A stretch of DNA of 64,000 nucleotides, taken from the NCBI RefSeq assembly GCF_041228105.1, contig NZ_CP166097.1, positions 3,162,001 to 3,226,000 on the forward strand, in the 5' to 3' direction. This DNA is from Pectobacterium aroidearum. GTDB lineage: Bacteria > Pseudomonadota > Gammaproteobacteria > Enterobacterales > Enterobacteriaceae. Below are positions 36,664 through 45,957 of this stretch, one piece after another. How positions within the stretch are numbered: the first letter of the stretch is position 1; each line of letters opens with the position of its first letter. The translations under genes and the position numbers were made by a program. The notes below the pieces were generated by a model. It ran no database searches. It was not told where the DNA came from and saw only the letters and a program-made list of their open reading frames with translations.

Positions 36664-37053
36664 TCACTTTTTTTCAGGTAACGGTTCATTAAGTTGGTGC
36701 GATTTCAACCCATATTTATTGGCGTTATACTGCCACAGGGAAAACTGCTCTTTATAACGGTTGTTTTGCTGCTCAAGCATTGCCATCTCGTTTTCAATAT
36801 GTCGTATTCTCTGTGCCGCAATTTTCAGGCTGGCGGGTTTCTTTGGTTCAACGCGGCTTGTCTGTATCATTTTCTTTTTCATTAAATAGGCAGTCACGAT
36901 ATCTTTATGCATATTCAATGACTGACGACTGGGTTTCTTTCCGATAAATTTTTCAACTTCGATACAAAGCGCTTCCCATGTTAATTTTCCTTGCCAGCCC
37001 TGAAGCGTTTTTTTAATGACTGTGATATCTGATGATGTTAAATGTTTTGCCAT
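36664..37053 (-). CDS. Small coiled-coil protein of the recombinase operon, 129 aa
   Basis: The N-terminal half (LTSSDITVIKKTLQGWQGKL, KPSRQSLNMHKDIVTAYLMK) looks like a small DNA-binding helical domain, and residues 80-110 form a coiled coil (AAQRIRHIENEMAMLEQQNN). ATG follows a full AGGAGG. It is the last gene of the recombinase operon, 15 bp after the third recombinase. Its place and build recall TnpC of Tn554-like elements, which also sits after two tyrosine recombinases; homology is not shown. Confidence 0.65.
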   Translation of the reverse strand: MAKHLTSSDITVIKKTLQGWQGKLTWEALCIEVEKFIGKKPSRQSLNMHKDIVTAYLMKKKMIQTSRVEPKKPASLKIAAQRIRHIENEMAMLEQQNNRYKEQFSLWQYNANKYGLKSHQLNEPLPEKK

Positions 37054-37068
37054 ACGGCCTCCTGATGA

Positions 37069-38769
37069 TTAATTTTTATAAGATATTTTCATTTTTTTGC
37101 TCTGCATTTTCTCTAAAACAGATAATACGGCTTCGTGGTGCGCCACCCATTTATCCGCACCAAAATACGCGTCTTTCACTGCCTTTTTCGCCATCCGAAG
37201 GTGCTGACGGATTTTTTTGACAGGCTCATGCCCGTTCATTCCCCCTGCCCAGCCGTAATACAACGTGCTGGCTAATTTCTTGCAGGGGAGCATCAGGTAG
37301 TCATGAACACAATAACCGTAGGGCGTGACGTGAACCGCACCGTGATCCGGCTCTTCTGTGATAACCGGAATACTGACAGGCAGAGCGTAGCCATGAGCAC
37401 CCAGCTTCAGCTCTTTGATTTTCTCGTGCATCTCTTCCTGAGAGACATGATTATAGGCACGGTTCTGCATGACACTGACTCTGCCTGACCATTTGGCGAT
37501 CTCCATTTCTGAAAGTTCCCCCTGATGCGCCAGCGTGTTGAGAAGGTGCCTCGGCTGATGGGAGCGCAGAAATAAGGGGTTCCCCTCATCATCGGTATAA
37601 CCATGACGTGCAAAGATATTCTTCACCGTGCCGGAAGGTCTCATCTTTGCGATATCAGAGGCAAAGAAATGATACGCTGGCCTGCAAATCTGAACGTCCT
37701 GCGTCTTCCTTTTCCCACAGCCCTGATATTTGTTCAGCAGACACAGCGCATTGCTATATCGCACAGACTTTTCTTTATCAAACCAGGGAAAATCCGCAGG
37801 CAGACACGGCATCACCTTCTCGTTTACAGAGTGTGCAGCAGTCTTACGTTTTTCTGAACATGTTTGATTTTCTGCCCGTTTCGCTATTGAACGGGCGTTT
37901 TCCGACAGAAGGCGTAACCGGCTGACCGCTTTTCTGGCAACCGGCACCATAACATCAGGCACCCACTTGATAGTGGCCCCATAGCCCTTGACGGCATGAA
38001 AGCGAAGCCCGTAACGCTCCACGCCATTTTTATCTTTCCGGGTGATCTCACAGTCTGCCGGTAATGCCAGAATTTCTGAAATACGGTTTGGTGAGCACAT
38101 CAGCAGGGCAAAGACCGAGGTGGTAAACAAATCCCGCTCACTGAGTTCATCATCCGGTCGTGAAAAAATTTCAGCGATAGCGAGTAAAGCCCGTTCGTCC
38201 GGTAATTTATGCTTTCTGTCCGGATCTTCTTTCTCAGGCAGGTAATGATTTTTGAAATCGGGTTTAGCCGGATTGCACCAGCGAAAAAAACCACAGCTAA
38301 CGAAGCGGTGGGTCGTAAGAAACTGCGCCAGTTTTTCAAGCTGTGTGCCACACTGGTATAACACATTATCTTTATAATACTGTCTGGCGGTCTGCATCGC
38401 TTCATCCAGCACCAGAACCGACGTGTTATAGATATGGGCATTCCGGCAAACCTGCAACAGCGCTTTTTCCAGACACCTCAGTGCCATGAGTGCCGCACCG
38501 TGACGTTTGACCGGGCGTAACGCCTGCTGGTAACGGATATAGCTTTTGGCAAAAGAAATGAAATCGCTGTCCATGGCACATTCATTGCTGACTGCGCCTC
38601 TCCCCGTCCCCAGCTTGCAAAACGTTGCAATGCCTTTCCAGACAGGTGAATGCCAGTTTAAATCCGCACCAAATACGGTCAGCTTATCCCGGCAAAAAAC
38701 AATAAAATCACCGGTATTCTTTTCCACACTCAACCCGGCCTGAGATTTGAATACGGTCACGTTACCCAT
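37069..38769 (-). CDS. Tyrosine recombinase, large (566 aa), third of a trio
   Basis: The catalytic residues of the tyrosine recombinase family are visible in the C-terminal half: Arg in CSPNRISEILALPADC, HQPRH in FLRSHQPRHLLNTLAHQG, Trp in AKWSGRVSVMQ and the nucleophile Tyr in NRAYNHVSQEEM. The N-terminal 180 residues look like an extended core-binding region. I chose ATG 38769, preceded by GAGG at six bases; its start overlaps the previous stop by 8 bp, a coupling arrangement. Size resembles the second recombinase (TnpB) of Tn554-like elements. Confidence 0.85.
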   Translation of the reverse strand: MGNVTVFKSQAGLSVEKNTGDFIVFCRDKLTVFGADLNWHSPVWKGIATFCKLGTGRGAVSNECAMDSDFISFAKSYIRYQQALRPVKRHGAALMALRCLEKALLQVCRNAHIYNTSVLVLDEAMQTARQYYKDNVLYQCGTQLEKLAQFLTTHRFVSCGFFRWCNPAKPDFKNHYLPEKEDPDRKHKLPDERALLAIAEIFSRPDDELSERDLFTTSVFALLMCSPNRISEILALPADCEITRKDKNGVERYGLRFHAVKGYGATIKWVPDVMVPVARKAVSRLRLLSENARSIAKRAENQTCSEKRKTAAHSVNEKVMPCLPADFPWFDKEKSVRYSNALCLLNKYQGCGKRKTQDVQICRPAYHFFASDIAKMRPSGTVKNIFARHGYTDDEGNPLFLRSHQPRHLLNTLAHQGELSEMEIAKWSGRVSVMQNRAYNHVSQEEMHEKIKELKLGAHGYALPVSIPVITEEPDHGAVHVTPYGYCVHDYLMLPCKKLASTLYYGWAGGMNGHEPVKKIRQHLRMAKKAVKDAYFGADKWVAHHEAVLSVLEKMQSKKMKISYKN

Positions 38770-40066
38770 GCGCCACCTCGTCATTATTCTGGTGAGTGAA
38801 AGGTCTGAAATAAAGGCACTGATAGCACGGAATGGCTGTCGCACAGGATGAACAGCTTTTTACTTTCGGCTTTTCTTTCCCAAGAAAAACATCGGCAATA
38901 AAGGATAATTTGTCAGAAACAGCCTGGTTAATCCTGACGACACTATCCGGTAAATTTTCAACATAAATCCCGGCACAGGCCGTGGAAGAGTGATCTAACA
39001 ACTCTGCAATGTATTGCACATCATACCCGTCACGCGCCATCCTGGTGCCAAGGGTATAACGGAGTCGTCGGGGACTTATTTTCATGATTTCACCGGTTCT
39101 TTCAGAGATGACCTGCTCGGTATTAACCACGTTGATCAGTGCATCATTAACCCCGTTTCGGGAAGCATGAAGTCTGTCCGACGCCAGTAACGCCGTCATA
39201 TTCTGACCTTCGCTCAGACGACATTGCGACTCACACAGAAAAACAGGCACATCCTCTTTTTCTGCCGGTTGAAGCGCCCTGCCGATAGCCTTCTCAATCC
39301 GGCTTACCGACGCCTCTGCCTGTTGCCTGACAATATCAAACAGATATTTATCAACGTTCAGGAGCCTGAAGGTCCTCCTGAATCCGCCCCCCTGTTTGAT
39401 CCTGGGGAAGTTGATGAAATAGCCAGAATCACTATTATTCTCTTCTTTTATGTCCTGATATTTTAATGAGGTGATTTGCAAGGGTCGTCTTCCGGTCAGG
39501 CTGACCAGCAATGCCATTGCAGACTCAGACAGCGTGATCCTGCCGTTTTTCCCGGCATGGTGGATCGCCCTATTTAATCCCTTATGCTCCGTATCCGTTA
39601 AGGGGCCCTTTTCAGGGCTTTCCTGTTTTACAACGTCTCCGGGCGCTTTAACCTTTATTCTCATGGCTTTCAACAGCGTAATGGCATTGTCATCGATACC
39701 CGCATAACCCAGGGAATGCCACTTAATCAGAAAACATCTCAGCACCATCAGACTTGCCAGCGGTGTTGCAGGTGAAGCTCTGTAATTCAGGATCGCTGAC
39801 TCATCAATATAATCAGGGGACATCTCACGGATAAACCGCCTCATGCTGTTATTGATCATCACCACATAACCCGCACTCCGTTTACAGGCAAAAAAAGCCA
39901 GTGTATTGAGATACCCCTCATGCAATGACGGGGTTAATGTTTGCAATACAGAATAAATATTGACCGTATTATCCTTATCCAGATGCCACCGTGTATCGGA
40001 GAGAGAAAATGAATAACCTGAACGTGTTGCCATTAAACAGGGTTTGTTTTCTTTCACTTTATTCAT
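38762..40066 (-). CDS. Tyrosine recombinase, 434 aa, second of a trio
   Basis: A recombinase-fold protein: Arg in SLTGRRPLQITSLKYQDI, RRLRYTLGTRMARDG in place of the usual HxxR, then ELLDHSSTACAGIYVENLP with His and Tyr. The first catalytic His appears replaced by Arg, so activity may be altered. A C-terminal Cys cluster (SCSSCATAIPCYQCLYF) could bind zinc. The start overlaps the previous stop by 4 bp (ATGA) and has GGGAG upstream. Confidence 0.8.
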   Translation of the reverse strand: MNKVKENKPCLMATRSGYSFSLSDTRWHLDKDNTVNIYSVLQTLTPSLHEGYLNTLAFFACKRSAGYVVMINNSMRRFIREMSPDYIDESAILNYRASPATPLASLMVLRCFLIKWHSLGYAGIDDNAITLLKAMRIKVKAPGDVVKQESPEKGPLTDTEHKGLNRAIHHAGKNGRITLSESAMALLVSLTGRRPLQITSLKYQDIKEENNSDSGYFINFPRIKQGGGFRRTFRLLNVDKYLFDIVRQQAEASVSRIEKAIGRALQPAEKEDVPVFLCESQCRLSEGQNMTALLASDRLHASRNGVNDALINVVNTEQVISERTGEIMKISPRRLRYTLGTRMARDGYDVQYIAELLDHSSTACAGIYVENLPDSVVRINQAVSDKLSFIADVFLGKEKPKVKSCSSCATAIPCYQCLYFRPFTHQNNDEVAHG

Positions 40067-41253
40067 AACATCTCCCTGATGATTTCTTGCTGAACAGCCA
40101 GTGAGGTTTCATTTGCCTTTTTAGTAAGATGTCTTTTGTTGTAGATCATCGCCATCTCAGAGCCCGGCACCCAGCCCATACAATACACTCTGCATTGCCC
40201 TTCTCTCACCTCAGAAAGACCATGGGCGTCTGACATGGAAGAAAAGTGATCATTCCATGTGTGTCTCAGTTGATGCCCGGTTACCCCACACAACTCCGGT
40301 GAGCACTGGCTAATCGTATGGATAATTTTCCGGTAAGCCGACATCGACAGGGGATTTCCCTCTGTATCCCCTTTCTTATAGGTAATAAAAAGAAAATCAT
40401 TTTTCTTTGCATTTCTTATTTTTAGCCTGTCTTGCTGGATGTAATTATATAATTCAGACATGACCGCTTCCTCAGAGAGGAGCACCCTTCCCCGCGTTTT
40501 GACAAGCGGCTGCTTAACCCTTGGATCTGATTTGTCATTGGCGCGGCGCTGGATAGTAATAGAGGAACAGGCAAAATCAATATCACTGATCCGGAGATTT
40601 AAAAGCTCACCGGCTCTGACCCCGTAACTGAACAGTAATAAAATGATGAGCCTGTTCCGTGTCTGAACCTCAGGAGAAAACGGATTTAATGCAGACCCGA
40701 CGCTGACTACGCTAAACAGAATATCTTGCTGCGCCTTCGTTAAGGACTTTTCAGGGATATAGTCACGGTATCCGTCAGAATCAGGTCTTTTATTTTTCAG
40801 TTCAGCCACCATCCTTGTGATCCTGGCGTCAAGATTTACGTCTACCGAATGCGGTAAGTGATGATGGTATAGCCAGTCAAGGTAATGGCAAATAAACGTC
40901 AGTCTGAAATACTTTGTCGGCGCTTTCACACTTCTGCTACCGGACGTTTTTTTCCTATTTTTGAAGTTTTCCGAAGCGAAATCAGCCAGCGCATCAATTT
41001 CATAAGAACTTAAAAATTCCATGCGGGTGATCCGATCCACGATGTCTATTTTTCTCATATGAAAAAATCGATAAAGTAATACCAGACTTCCGGCAACCAC
41101 CTCCATTGTATTAATCGACACCGATTTGCTCCTGACGTTTGTCGTTATATAAAGATTAGGATCAAAAAGCGGCTCTCCTGTCAGACTGTTAATAACATGG
41201 CAATATCGCTCACCATTATCAAACATAAATGCATTCGTTCTAATATGATCCAT
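40063..41253 (-). CDS. Tyrosine recombinase, 396 aa, first of a trio
   Basis: A XerC/D-like recombinase with the full active-site set: Arg in LLFSYGVRAGELLNLRISD, Lys region after, GHQLRHTWNDHFSS (HxxR-H) and MGWVPGSEMAMIYNKRH with Tyr. ATG follows AAGGAG by five bases. It is the promoter-proximal gene of a four-gene coupled operon. Three recombinases in tandem plus a small protein recall Tn554-type, recombinase-in-trio and gamma-mobile-trio modules; which one, I cannot tell. The gap 41254-41553 upstream is AT-rich and presumably holds the operon promoter. Confidence 0.87.
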   Translation of the reverse strand: MDHIRTNAFMFDNGERYCHVINSLTGEPLFDPNLYITTNVRSKSVSINTMEVVAGSLVLLYRFFHMRKIDIVDRITRMEFLSSYEIDALADFASENFKNRKKTSGSRSVKAPTKYFRLTFICHYLDWLYHHHLPHSVDVNLDARITRMVAELKNKRPDSDGYRDYIPEKSLTKAQQDILFSVVSVGSALNPFSPEVQTRNRLIILLLFSYGVRAGELLNLRISDIDFACSSITIQRRANDKSDPRVKQPLVKTRGRVLLSEEAVMSELYNYIQQDRLKIRNAKKNDFLFITYKKGDTEGNPLSMSAYRKIIHTISQCSPELCGVTGHQLRHTWNDHFSSMSDAHGLSEVREGQCRVYCMGWVPGSEMAMIYNKRHLTKKANETSLAVQQEIIREML

Positions 41254-41553
41254 ATTCTCTCCTTAAAATATTTTACAAAAGCACTCTAGGTGCAATATAT
41301 TATTAAATTACAAATAATAAATTTACAAAAAAATCTTAAGAAAATGACAAGAAAATAATAATTAAATTTATTTTTAATCAATCAGATAATAACGATATTT
41401 TTTACATTTAATATCTATGGTGTACTTAATTAACCTTAAGTACACCTGAGACTTAATAACGCCCCGCGAAACCTTTAAACAAAAGCCCTCATTAAAAACT
41501 GTCAAATATTCTGTAAAATATATAGCCTTTATTGATTGAAATTCTTTACACTT

Positions 41554-41751
41554 TTAAAATACATTTCTTTTTTCAATCGCGGTCAATATCCATTCATCAA
41601 TTTCATTTTCAACAAATGCGACAGCACGGATACCAATTTTCACAGGTCGGGGGAAACGTTCTTCACTAATAAGGCGATAGATCCAGGCTTTTCCAAATCC
41701 GGTTTTTCTCATTACTTCGGGGAAACGAATAAGGCGATTCTGGGTATTCAT
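41554..41751 (-). CDS. alpA: AlpA-family phage/island transcriptional regulator
   Basis: A 65-residue MerR-like winged-helix regulator. LIRFPEVMRKTGFGKAWIYR and LISEERFPRPVKIGIRAVAF followed by ENEIDEWI are diagnostic of the AlpA family, which activates integrase expression and excision of P4-like islands (CP4-57 in E. coli). ATG follows GAGGAG. It lies at the far end of the island from the integrase, next to the DUF6387-like gene, a frequent pairing. Confidence 0.92.
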   Translation of the reverse strand: MNTQNRLIRFPEVMRKTGFGKAWIYRLISEERFPRPVKIGIRAVAFVENEIDEWILTAIEKRNVF

Positions 41752-41835
41752 AGTCTCTCCTCGCTTTTTAGAAGAGACTATATGAAAAATTCAGGGAAAC
41801 AAGCGAATTTCAGCACATCCAGAATTAGCGTGTTT

Positions 41836-42687
41836 TTAGTCCTTGTCTGCGAGCGTTATAACATCAGAAACCCGCATTTCTTTCAAATGGTTGTTCTTGT
41901 TAAGAAAATGATGAAACTGAAGGATGAATGACTTGCTGGCGGTTTTAAGCGCAAGGGGTTTGTCAGTATTTTTTATATGACTCCCCATTCTTGTTTTATT
42001 TTCCTCATCAGAATCGCAGTGAAGCAGAGAGGAAAGGTGATTATCTGACACCCGAATATCATGGTGCTTTGCCCATGTCAGTATGTCGAGTAATGGGATC
42101 AGTCTGTAATCGATAATTTTCTTGATTGTGCTGTGACCAAAGCGAATGGTGTCTAATGACTCCGGCTCAATCTTCCGGATTTTACGCCACTTAGGAAGCA
42201 TGGCTTTCAGTGATTCAGCGATTTCTTCGTCAGAGCCACTGGTGAGATTTATCTCTATCATAACCCGGTGTTCACATAATATCGGCATAGCCTCTGCAAC
42301 AGGGAGCTCGTCGACTTTTTCATCTATCCAATAATCATCAACATTGTTCCAGCCAAATAACGACTTCTTCATCCCTTCAAAACAAAGATGTGCCACCCTT
42401 CCGGTCGTTGTTACAGAAAAGTATGGGGATACCAAAAGTCTGGCTTTTGTTTTAAGCTGATTCATATGACTATCTGTAATGAGGAAGGGATCCCCACTGA
42501 AGAGACTGTTGGCATAAGTTTTAACCACCCAGCGATCATAATCACTATGGTCAGAACTAAAAAACAGCGACCTCATCACCAGCTCAAGATAAAGCCGCTC
42601 AAGAGATATGTTTTCAAACTGCCGATAGGTATCAATATTTAGCCATTTTTTGATTTCTTTAATGTCTTTGTCCGACAAGTTTTTCAT
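41836..42687 (-). CDS. DUF6387-like protein, 283 aa
   Basis: The family pattern, as I recall it, is an N-terminal W-x-x-Y...LSLxxLYxEL stretch (here WLNIDTYRQFENISLERLYL) and a C-terminal LPKWRK...IIDYRLIPLLDILTWAKHH, both present. The function is unknown; such genes occur next to alpA in enterobacterial islands. I chose ATG 42687 with GGA eight bases upstream. It is 85 bp upstream of alpA on the same strand. Confidence 0.75.
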   Translation of the reverse strand: MKNLSDKDIKEIKKWLNIDTYRQFENISLERLYLELVMRSLFFSSDHSDYDRWVVKTYANSLFSGDPFLITDSHMNQLKTKARLLVSPYFSVTTTGRVAHLCFEGMKKSLFGWNNVDDYWIDEKVDELPVAEAMPILCEHRVMIEINLTSGSDEEIAESLKAMLPKWRKIRKIEPESLDTIRFGHSTIKKIIDYRLIPLLDILTWAKHHDIRVSDNHLSSLLHCDSDEENKTRMGSHIKNTDKPLALKTASKSFILQFHHFLNKNNHLKEMRVSDVITLADKD

Positions 42688-42870
42688 ATGATCATCCGCT
42701 ATCAATTGTCCTTTCCTTAAAAAAGGATAGTTGAACCAGGCCGAATGACTAACTATTCACCACTCTTTTCAGTTTTTCTGTCACTTGAACAGCGTAGATC
42801 CGATGTAATACTTTATCGTCTGAAGGTTCGAAGTTTGAGGCAATATTTTCTGTTGATGGGATGACTTTGA

Positions 42871-42896
42871 CTTTTAGGCATAGCTATAGGCATACG
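42871..42896 (+). repeat. Right copy of the 26-bp island-end repeat
   Basis: Differs from 9415-9440 at only two of 26 positions. It is followed by AT-rich DNA, the short tRNA-end match CTCTCGTG at 42958-42965, and then a terminator. The gap 42688-43078 has no gene. Confidence 0.6.
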
Positions 42897-42976
42897 CTAA
42901 ATATCAACATGAAAAATAAATTATATATTTCATAAAGTTAAATTCATTACTTTAATGCTCTCGTGATAATCCCAGA

Positions 42977-43002
42977 AAAACCAACCTCTTACGGTTGGTT
43001 TT
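42977..43002 (+). terminator. Terminator, probably the displaced proL terminator
   Basis: AAAACCAACC / GGTTGGTTTT forms a 10-bp stem with TCTTAC as loop and more T residues after. No plus-strand gene of the island ends here, so it is best read as the original downstream flank of tRNA-Pro pushed away by the insertion. Confidence 0.75.
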
Positions 43003-43078
43003 TTTTCGTCTGGATTTTACAGGGGGAATTATGGTGGAATTACGGGGGAATAACCTGTCATAAAATCAAGGATGAGAA

Positions 43079-43208
43079 ATGGAAACGATCACATATCACG
43101 GAACGACGATCTGCGTACTCGACGATATGCTGACTGACTGCCCTACCCACGCACTTGGATATTGCCGCTCAGGTTGTCGATGACGTGAATGATGATGAGA
43201 TTTTGTAA
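43079..43208 (+). pseudogene. Small frameshifted gene just outside the island
   Basis: ATG 43079 follows AAGGA. The frame METITYHGTTICVLDDMLTD ends early at 43183. A one-base shift would continue as THLDIAAQVVDDVNDDEIL to 43208, which looks like the natural C-terminus. Product family unknown. Confidence 0.4.
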
Positions 43209-43309
43209 TGATGTGGAAGAAATTTTTTACATAATTACAAATGAAGCATTTAAAATAAACCATGTGTAAAGATTAAAGATTTATCAGCTACCACTCACAT
43301 AAGCTTGTG

Positions 43310-43546
43310 TTAAACCACTCTTCCTGCATCATCTTCTATTGCATTAAAATAACACTCCAGATTCCACACCTCCTCATAAACAGGCGTTTTACCGCCAGAT
43401 AGTGAATGATAAAACCTACACGAAGTCATCAAGAATATATATTTCCTTCCCACAATAAACATCCCAGCCAGACAACTCAATAACACTGTCCCCCAAAACA
43501 AATTGAAAATATCAGTGCAATTGCAAGGTTTGTGCTGGCCCTTCAT
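43310..43546 (-). CDS. Possible small membrane protein, 78 aa
   Basis: One hydrophobic segment (DIFNLFWGTVLLSCLAGMFI, about residues 12-31) is followed by GGKTPVYEEVWNLECYF. No good ribosome site precedes the ATG. It may be real or chance; it fills the space between the island end and the secreted-protein gene. Nothing else is visible in 43547-43823 apart from the upstream region of that gene. Confidence 0.35.
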   Translation of the reverse strand: MKGQHKPCNCTDIFNLFWGTVLLSCLAGMFIVGRKYIFLMTSCRFYHSLSGGKTPVYEEVWNLECYFNAIEDDAGRVV

Positions 43547-43823
43547 CGCTGTAACAGATTCACCTATCAGGAAAATCCACCTCGCCTAAATACTAAAACG
43601 AATTTAAATGAAGCTCCGAGAATTTGCGAGATCATTATCCAACGTGAATCGGCCGTCAGTGTTATTAAGTTCTGCTAATTGGCAGTTCAATTACACGTGC
43701 CGTTTACATGCTAGCATAATATCTGTCGATGCTGCGACGGGCTAATTATCAACGTGCTGGCATACGTAAAATGGAATGGACTCATTCCCCATAATCGTAG
43801 TTTTTATATTAAGAGGAAGTGAA

Positions 43824-44702
43824 ATGAAAAGATATGCAATTGCATTAATGTGCCTATTCTCAGCTTCAGCCTTTGCTGAAACCTATAAAGGCTATCCCGA
43901 TATTCCGGGTACCGCGGTGGGGTTTGCCACAGAGATCGTGAGCTATACGCCTGGCCCTAATGTATCTTCAAGTTATAAAGTGCCTGAAAGAATACTGGGG
44001 GAGCCTAACCGCTATAGCGCGAATGAAAATATACTTTCCCTCGGTGCAGCAGGTAGTGTTGTAGTTCGTTTTACCCCGTACGCGATTAAAAAGAGCGGTA
44101 CTGCGGAGGCGGATGTCTATATCTATGAAGCAGGAACCTATGAGTCATGGGATGCCTACGTATCCAATGACGGCAGTGAATGGATTAAAGCTACACCGGT
44201 GTTTCAGGCAATTAACCCGGCATCCGCCCAGACGACAACCAATCGTGGTTCTGTCATCGGGTATGACGTTGACGTGATTGATTCCGAGTCTGATTCATTT
44301 ACCTATCTAAAAATCGTCGACACCAGCCTGTCAAAATATGCCGATTCACCGGGTGCCGACATCGACGCGATTGTTTTGACAAGTGCAAAAGCGTTGGGAA
44401 CAGAAGTATTTATTGATACCGACTCTCGTAACGGAAAAGTCTATAACCTGTATCAGAACGACATCACTGGCGCTGTCGGTGTAAAAATCATCAGCAAAGA
44501 CAATACCGTCTTGTCTATTCCTTTCTCTACCGATGATTCGCTAAAAGCCATCGCGCTATCGTTGCAAGGTGATTTCAATTGCGATGATGAAAAGGATATT
44601 AATGTTTTAGCAACACGTAAATCTGACGGAATCCAGTTAAACATCATCAAGCAGCAGAATGGTACAGCCATTAAGACTATCGATAACTCAGTGATTAAAT
44701 GA
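43824..44702 (+). CDS. Secreted protein of unknown function, 292 aa
   Basis: A Sec signal MKRYAIALMCLFSASAFA precedes ETYKGYPDIPG. The mature part is beta-rich; VRFTPYAIKKSGTAEADVYI and SWDAYVSNDGSEW suggest a cell-surface, discoidin-like domain of the type predicted to bind ligands. I chose ATG 43824 after GAGGAAGTGAA over an ATG 16 codons upstream that would precede the signal peptide. Monocistronic. Confidence 0.75.
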   Translation: MKRYAIALMCLFSASAFAETYKGYPDIPGTAVGFATEIVSYTPGPNVSSSYKVPERILGEPNRYSANENILSLGAAGSVVVRFTPYAIKKSGTAEADVYIYEAGTYESWDAYVSNDGSEWIKATPVFQAINPASAQTTTNRGSVIGYDVDVIDSESDSFTYLKIVDTSLSKYADSPGADIDAIVLTSAKALGTEVFIDTDSRNGKVYNLYQNDITGAVGVKIISKDNTVLSIPFSTDDSLKAIALSLQGDFNCDDEKDINVLATRKSDGIQLNIIKQQNGTAIKTIDNSVIK

Positions 44703-44862
44703 TGCATTACAACAGGCATTCATCGAGTGCCTGTGATAATGCTAAATAACTTCAACCATACCAGCGATATACCATAGTGTAATATTCTCACAGCGTATTC
44801 ACAGTAACGATGCAGGCTGCTCCGATATTTTTTTATTTTTAAGCTAACCCTGATAAACAGAC

Positions 44863-45327
44863 TTAATTCGCTGCTTCAACAGACTGCCATATTTCAATTT
44901 CCCAGTTGCCATTGCTTCCGTCGCACAAATAGCTTTCATAACAGATATCACCTGCCGGGCGGTATCCCTGCGCATTAATGGCCTTATAAAAGTCATCCCA
45001 GGCTTTCGCAAAATCACCATTCTCCACAATAGTGTGCGTCACAGCATAAAGTCCACCGGGAATGACTTCCCTACGTATTCCCACATCTTCTGGCAACGTT
45101 GACGGCATCTCTTTGCACGTAATAGCTACATCGGCCCGTAATTCATCCGGTTCTACTTTGCTGGGATCATCCCAGTAGAACGCCAAAGATTTATCGATGG
45201 GGAGATGGTGCTCCCTTGCCCACGATAATATTTCATCAAACCCCTGCGGTATTTTTTCGTAATAGGGACCCACGACCCGAAGACTCAGCACTTCCATCGA
45301 TTCTGCAAGTTCAATTCTGATAGACAC
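44863..45327 (-). CDS. GyrI/SbmC-like small-molecule-binding protein
   Basis: A 154-residue protein collinear with the E. coli DNA gyrase inhibitor SbmC: LRVVGPYYEKIPQGFDEILS near the start, YWDDPSKVEPDELRADVAI, then PGGLYAVTHTIV, DDFYKAINAQG and C-terminal NWEIEIWQSV. The fold is the AraC effector-binding (GyrI-like) domain. I chose GTG 45327, with AGGAG upstream, because upstream codons do not match. E. coli sbmC is SOS-controlled, but I see no LexA box here. Confidence 0.8.
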   Translation of the reverse strand: MSIRIELAESMEVLSLRVVGPYYEKIPQGFDEILSWAREHHLPIDKSLAFYWDDPSKVEPDELRADVAITCKEMPSTLPEDVGIRREVIPGGLYAVTHTIVENGDFAKAWDDFYKAINAQGYRPAGDICYESYLCDGSNGNWEIEIWQSVEAAN

Positions 45328-45562
45328 GTTCGTACACTCCTGATTCGTATAGACAATAACCCAACACACCCCATTAACCACATTGAGTGTAGTGCTATAT
45401 ATCAACAACGACAACAGGTTTAGAAGCGAGTCACTTCCGTATCAAGCAACGACTTGAGCGTTTCTGTACAAACGGTTTTGGCTTCGACGAACGCGAATCC
45501 AGATAGGATGAGTTAATTATGGTCGAGGGCTAATCTCCCTACTCCGGATTAGCCCCTCACCA

Positions 45563-45892
45563 TCAATCCACAACAAACAGCTTAGCGCCCGTCTCGGTGT
45601 AGGAGCGATGAGCTTCTGCGTTATCCGCAACCTGATAACTCATTCCGGGTTTAAGAACAAAAACACGCCCATCATCCAGTTCCGTATGAAGTTCGCCCTC
45701 AAGACACAGCAGAATATGTCCCTTTGAGCACCAGTGATCGGCCAGGTAACCAGGCGTGTACTCAACAATACGCACCCGAATATTATCAAAACGCTGTGTT
45801 CGCCAGTAGGCGATTCCTGTCTCCCCGTGATGCTCGGTGGGTTCTATTTGCGACCAGTCGGTCGTACCAAACGGAATGTTCTTCATGTCCAT
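45563..45892 (-). CDS. DHCW-motif cupin protein
   Basis: A 109-residue single-domain cupin. It contains ADHWCSKGHILLCLEGELHT, the DHCW-type motif (here DHWC) of this small family, and the second cupin motif VFVLKPGMSYQVADNAEAH. A metal-binding beta barrel with unknown substrate. It lies 65 bp downstream of the ygaP gene on the same strand, so co-transcription is possible. Confidence 0.85.
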   Translation of the reverse strand: MDMKNIPFGTTDWSQIEPTEHHGETGIAYWRTQRFDNIRVRIVEYTPGYLADHWCSKGHILLCLEGELHTELDDGRVFVLKPGMSYQVADNAEAHRSYTETGAKLFVVD

Positions 45893-45957
45893 ATTGCTGC
45901 CCCTATTTTTTGATGGTTAACACTCCGCTTACTATCCCGGCAGGTCATCCCGGCCAA

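Larger units (their letters stand above)
9285..42960. mobile_element. Genomic island integrated at tRNA-Pro, about 33.7 kb
   Basis: The region runs from the 3' end of proL to just before a terminator at 42977. A P4-type integrase opens it and AlpA plus a DUF6387-like gene close it. A 26-bp direct repeat (24/26 identical) lies 131 bp inside the left end and about 80 bp before the terminator at the right end. Most genes are AT-rich and not of the core type. A clear repeat of the tRNA 3' end at the right junction is missing; only CTCTCGTG at 42958-42965 matches. Right boundary is therefore approximate. Contents include defence-like genes, an orphan hcp, a mobilisation pair and a recombinase trio. 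Confidence 0.85.

Noticed and set aside
36664..41253. Firm naming as a gamma-mobile-trio or Tn554 module
   Set aside because: The small protein does not read like the GmtX sequences I recall, and no termini could be checked; only similarity of layout is claimed.
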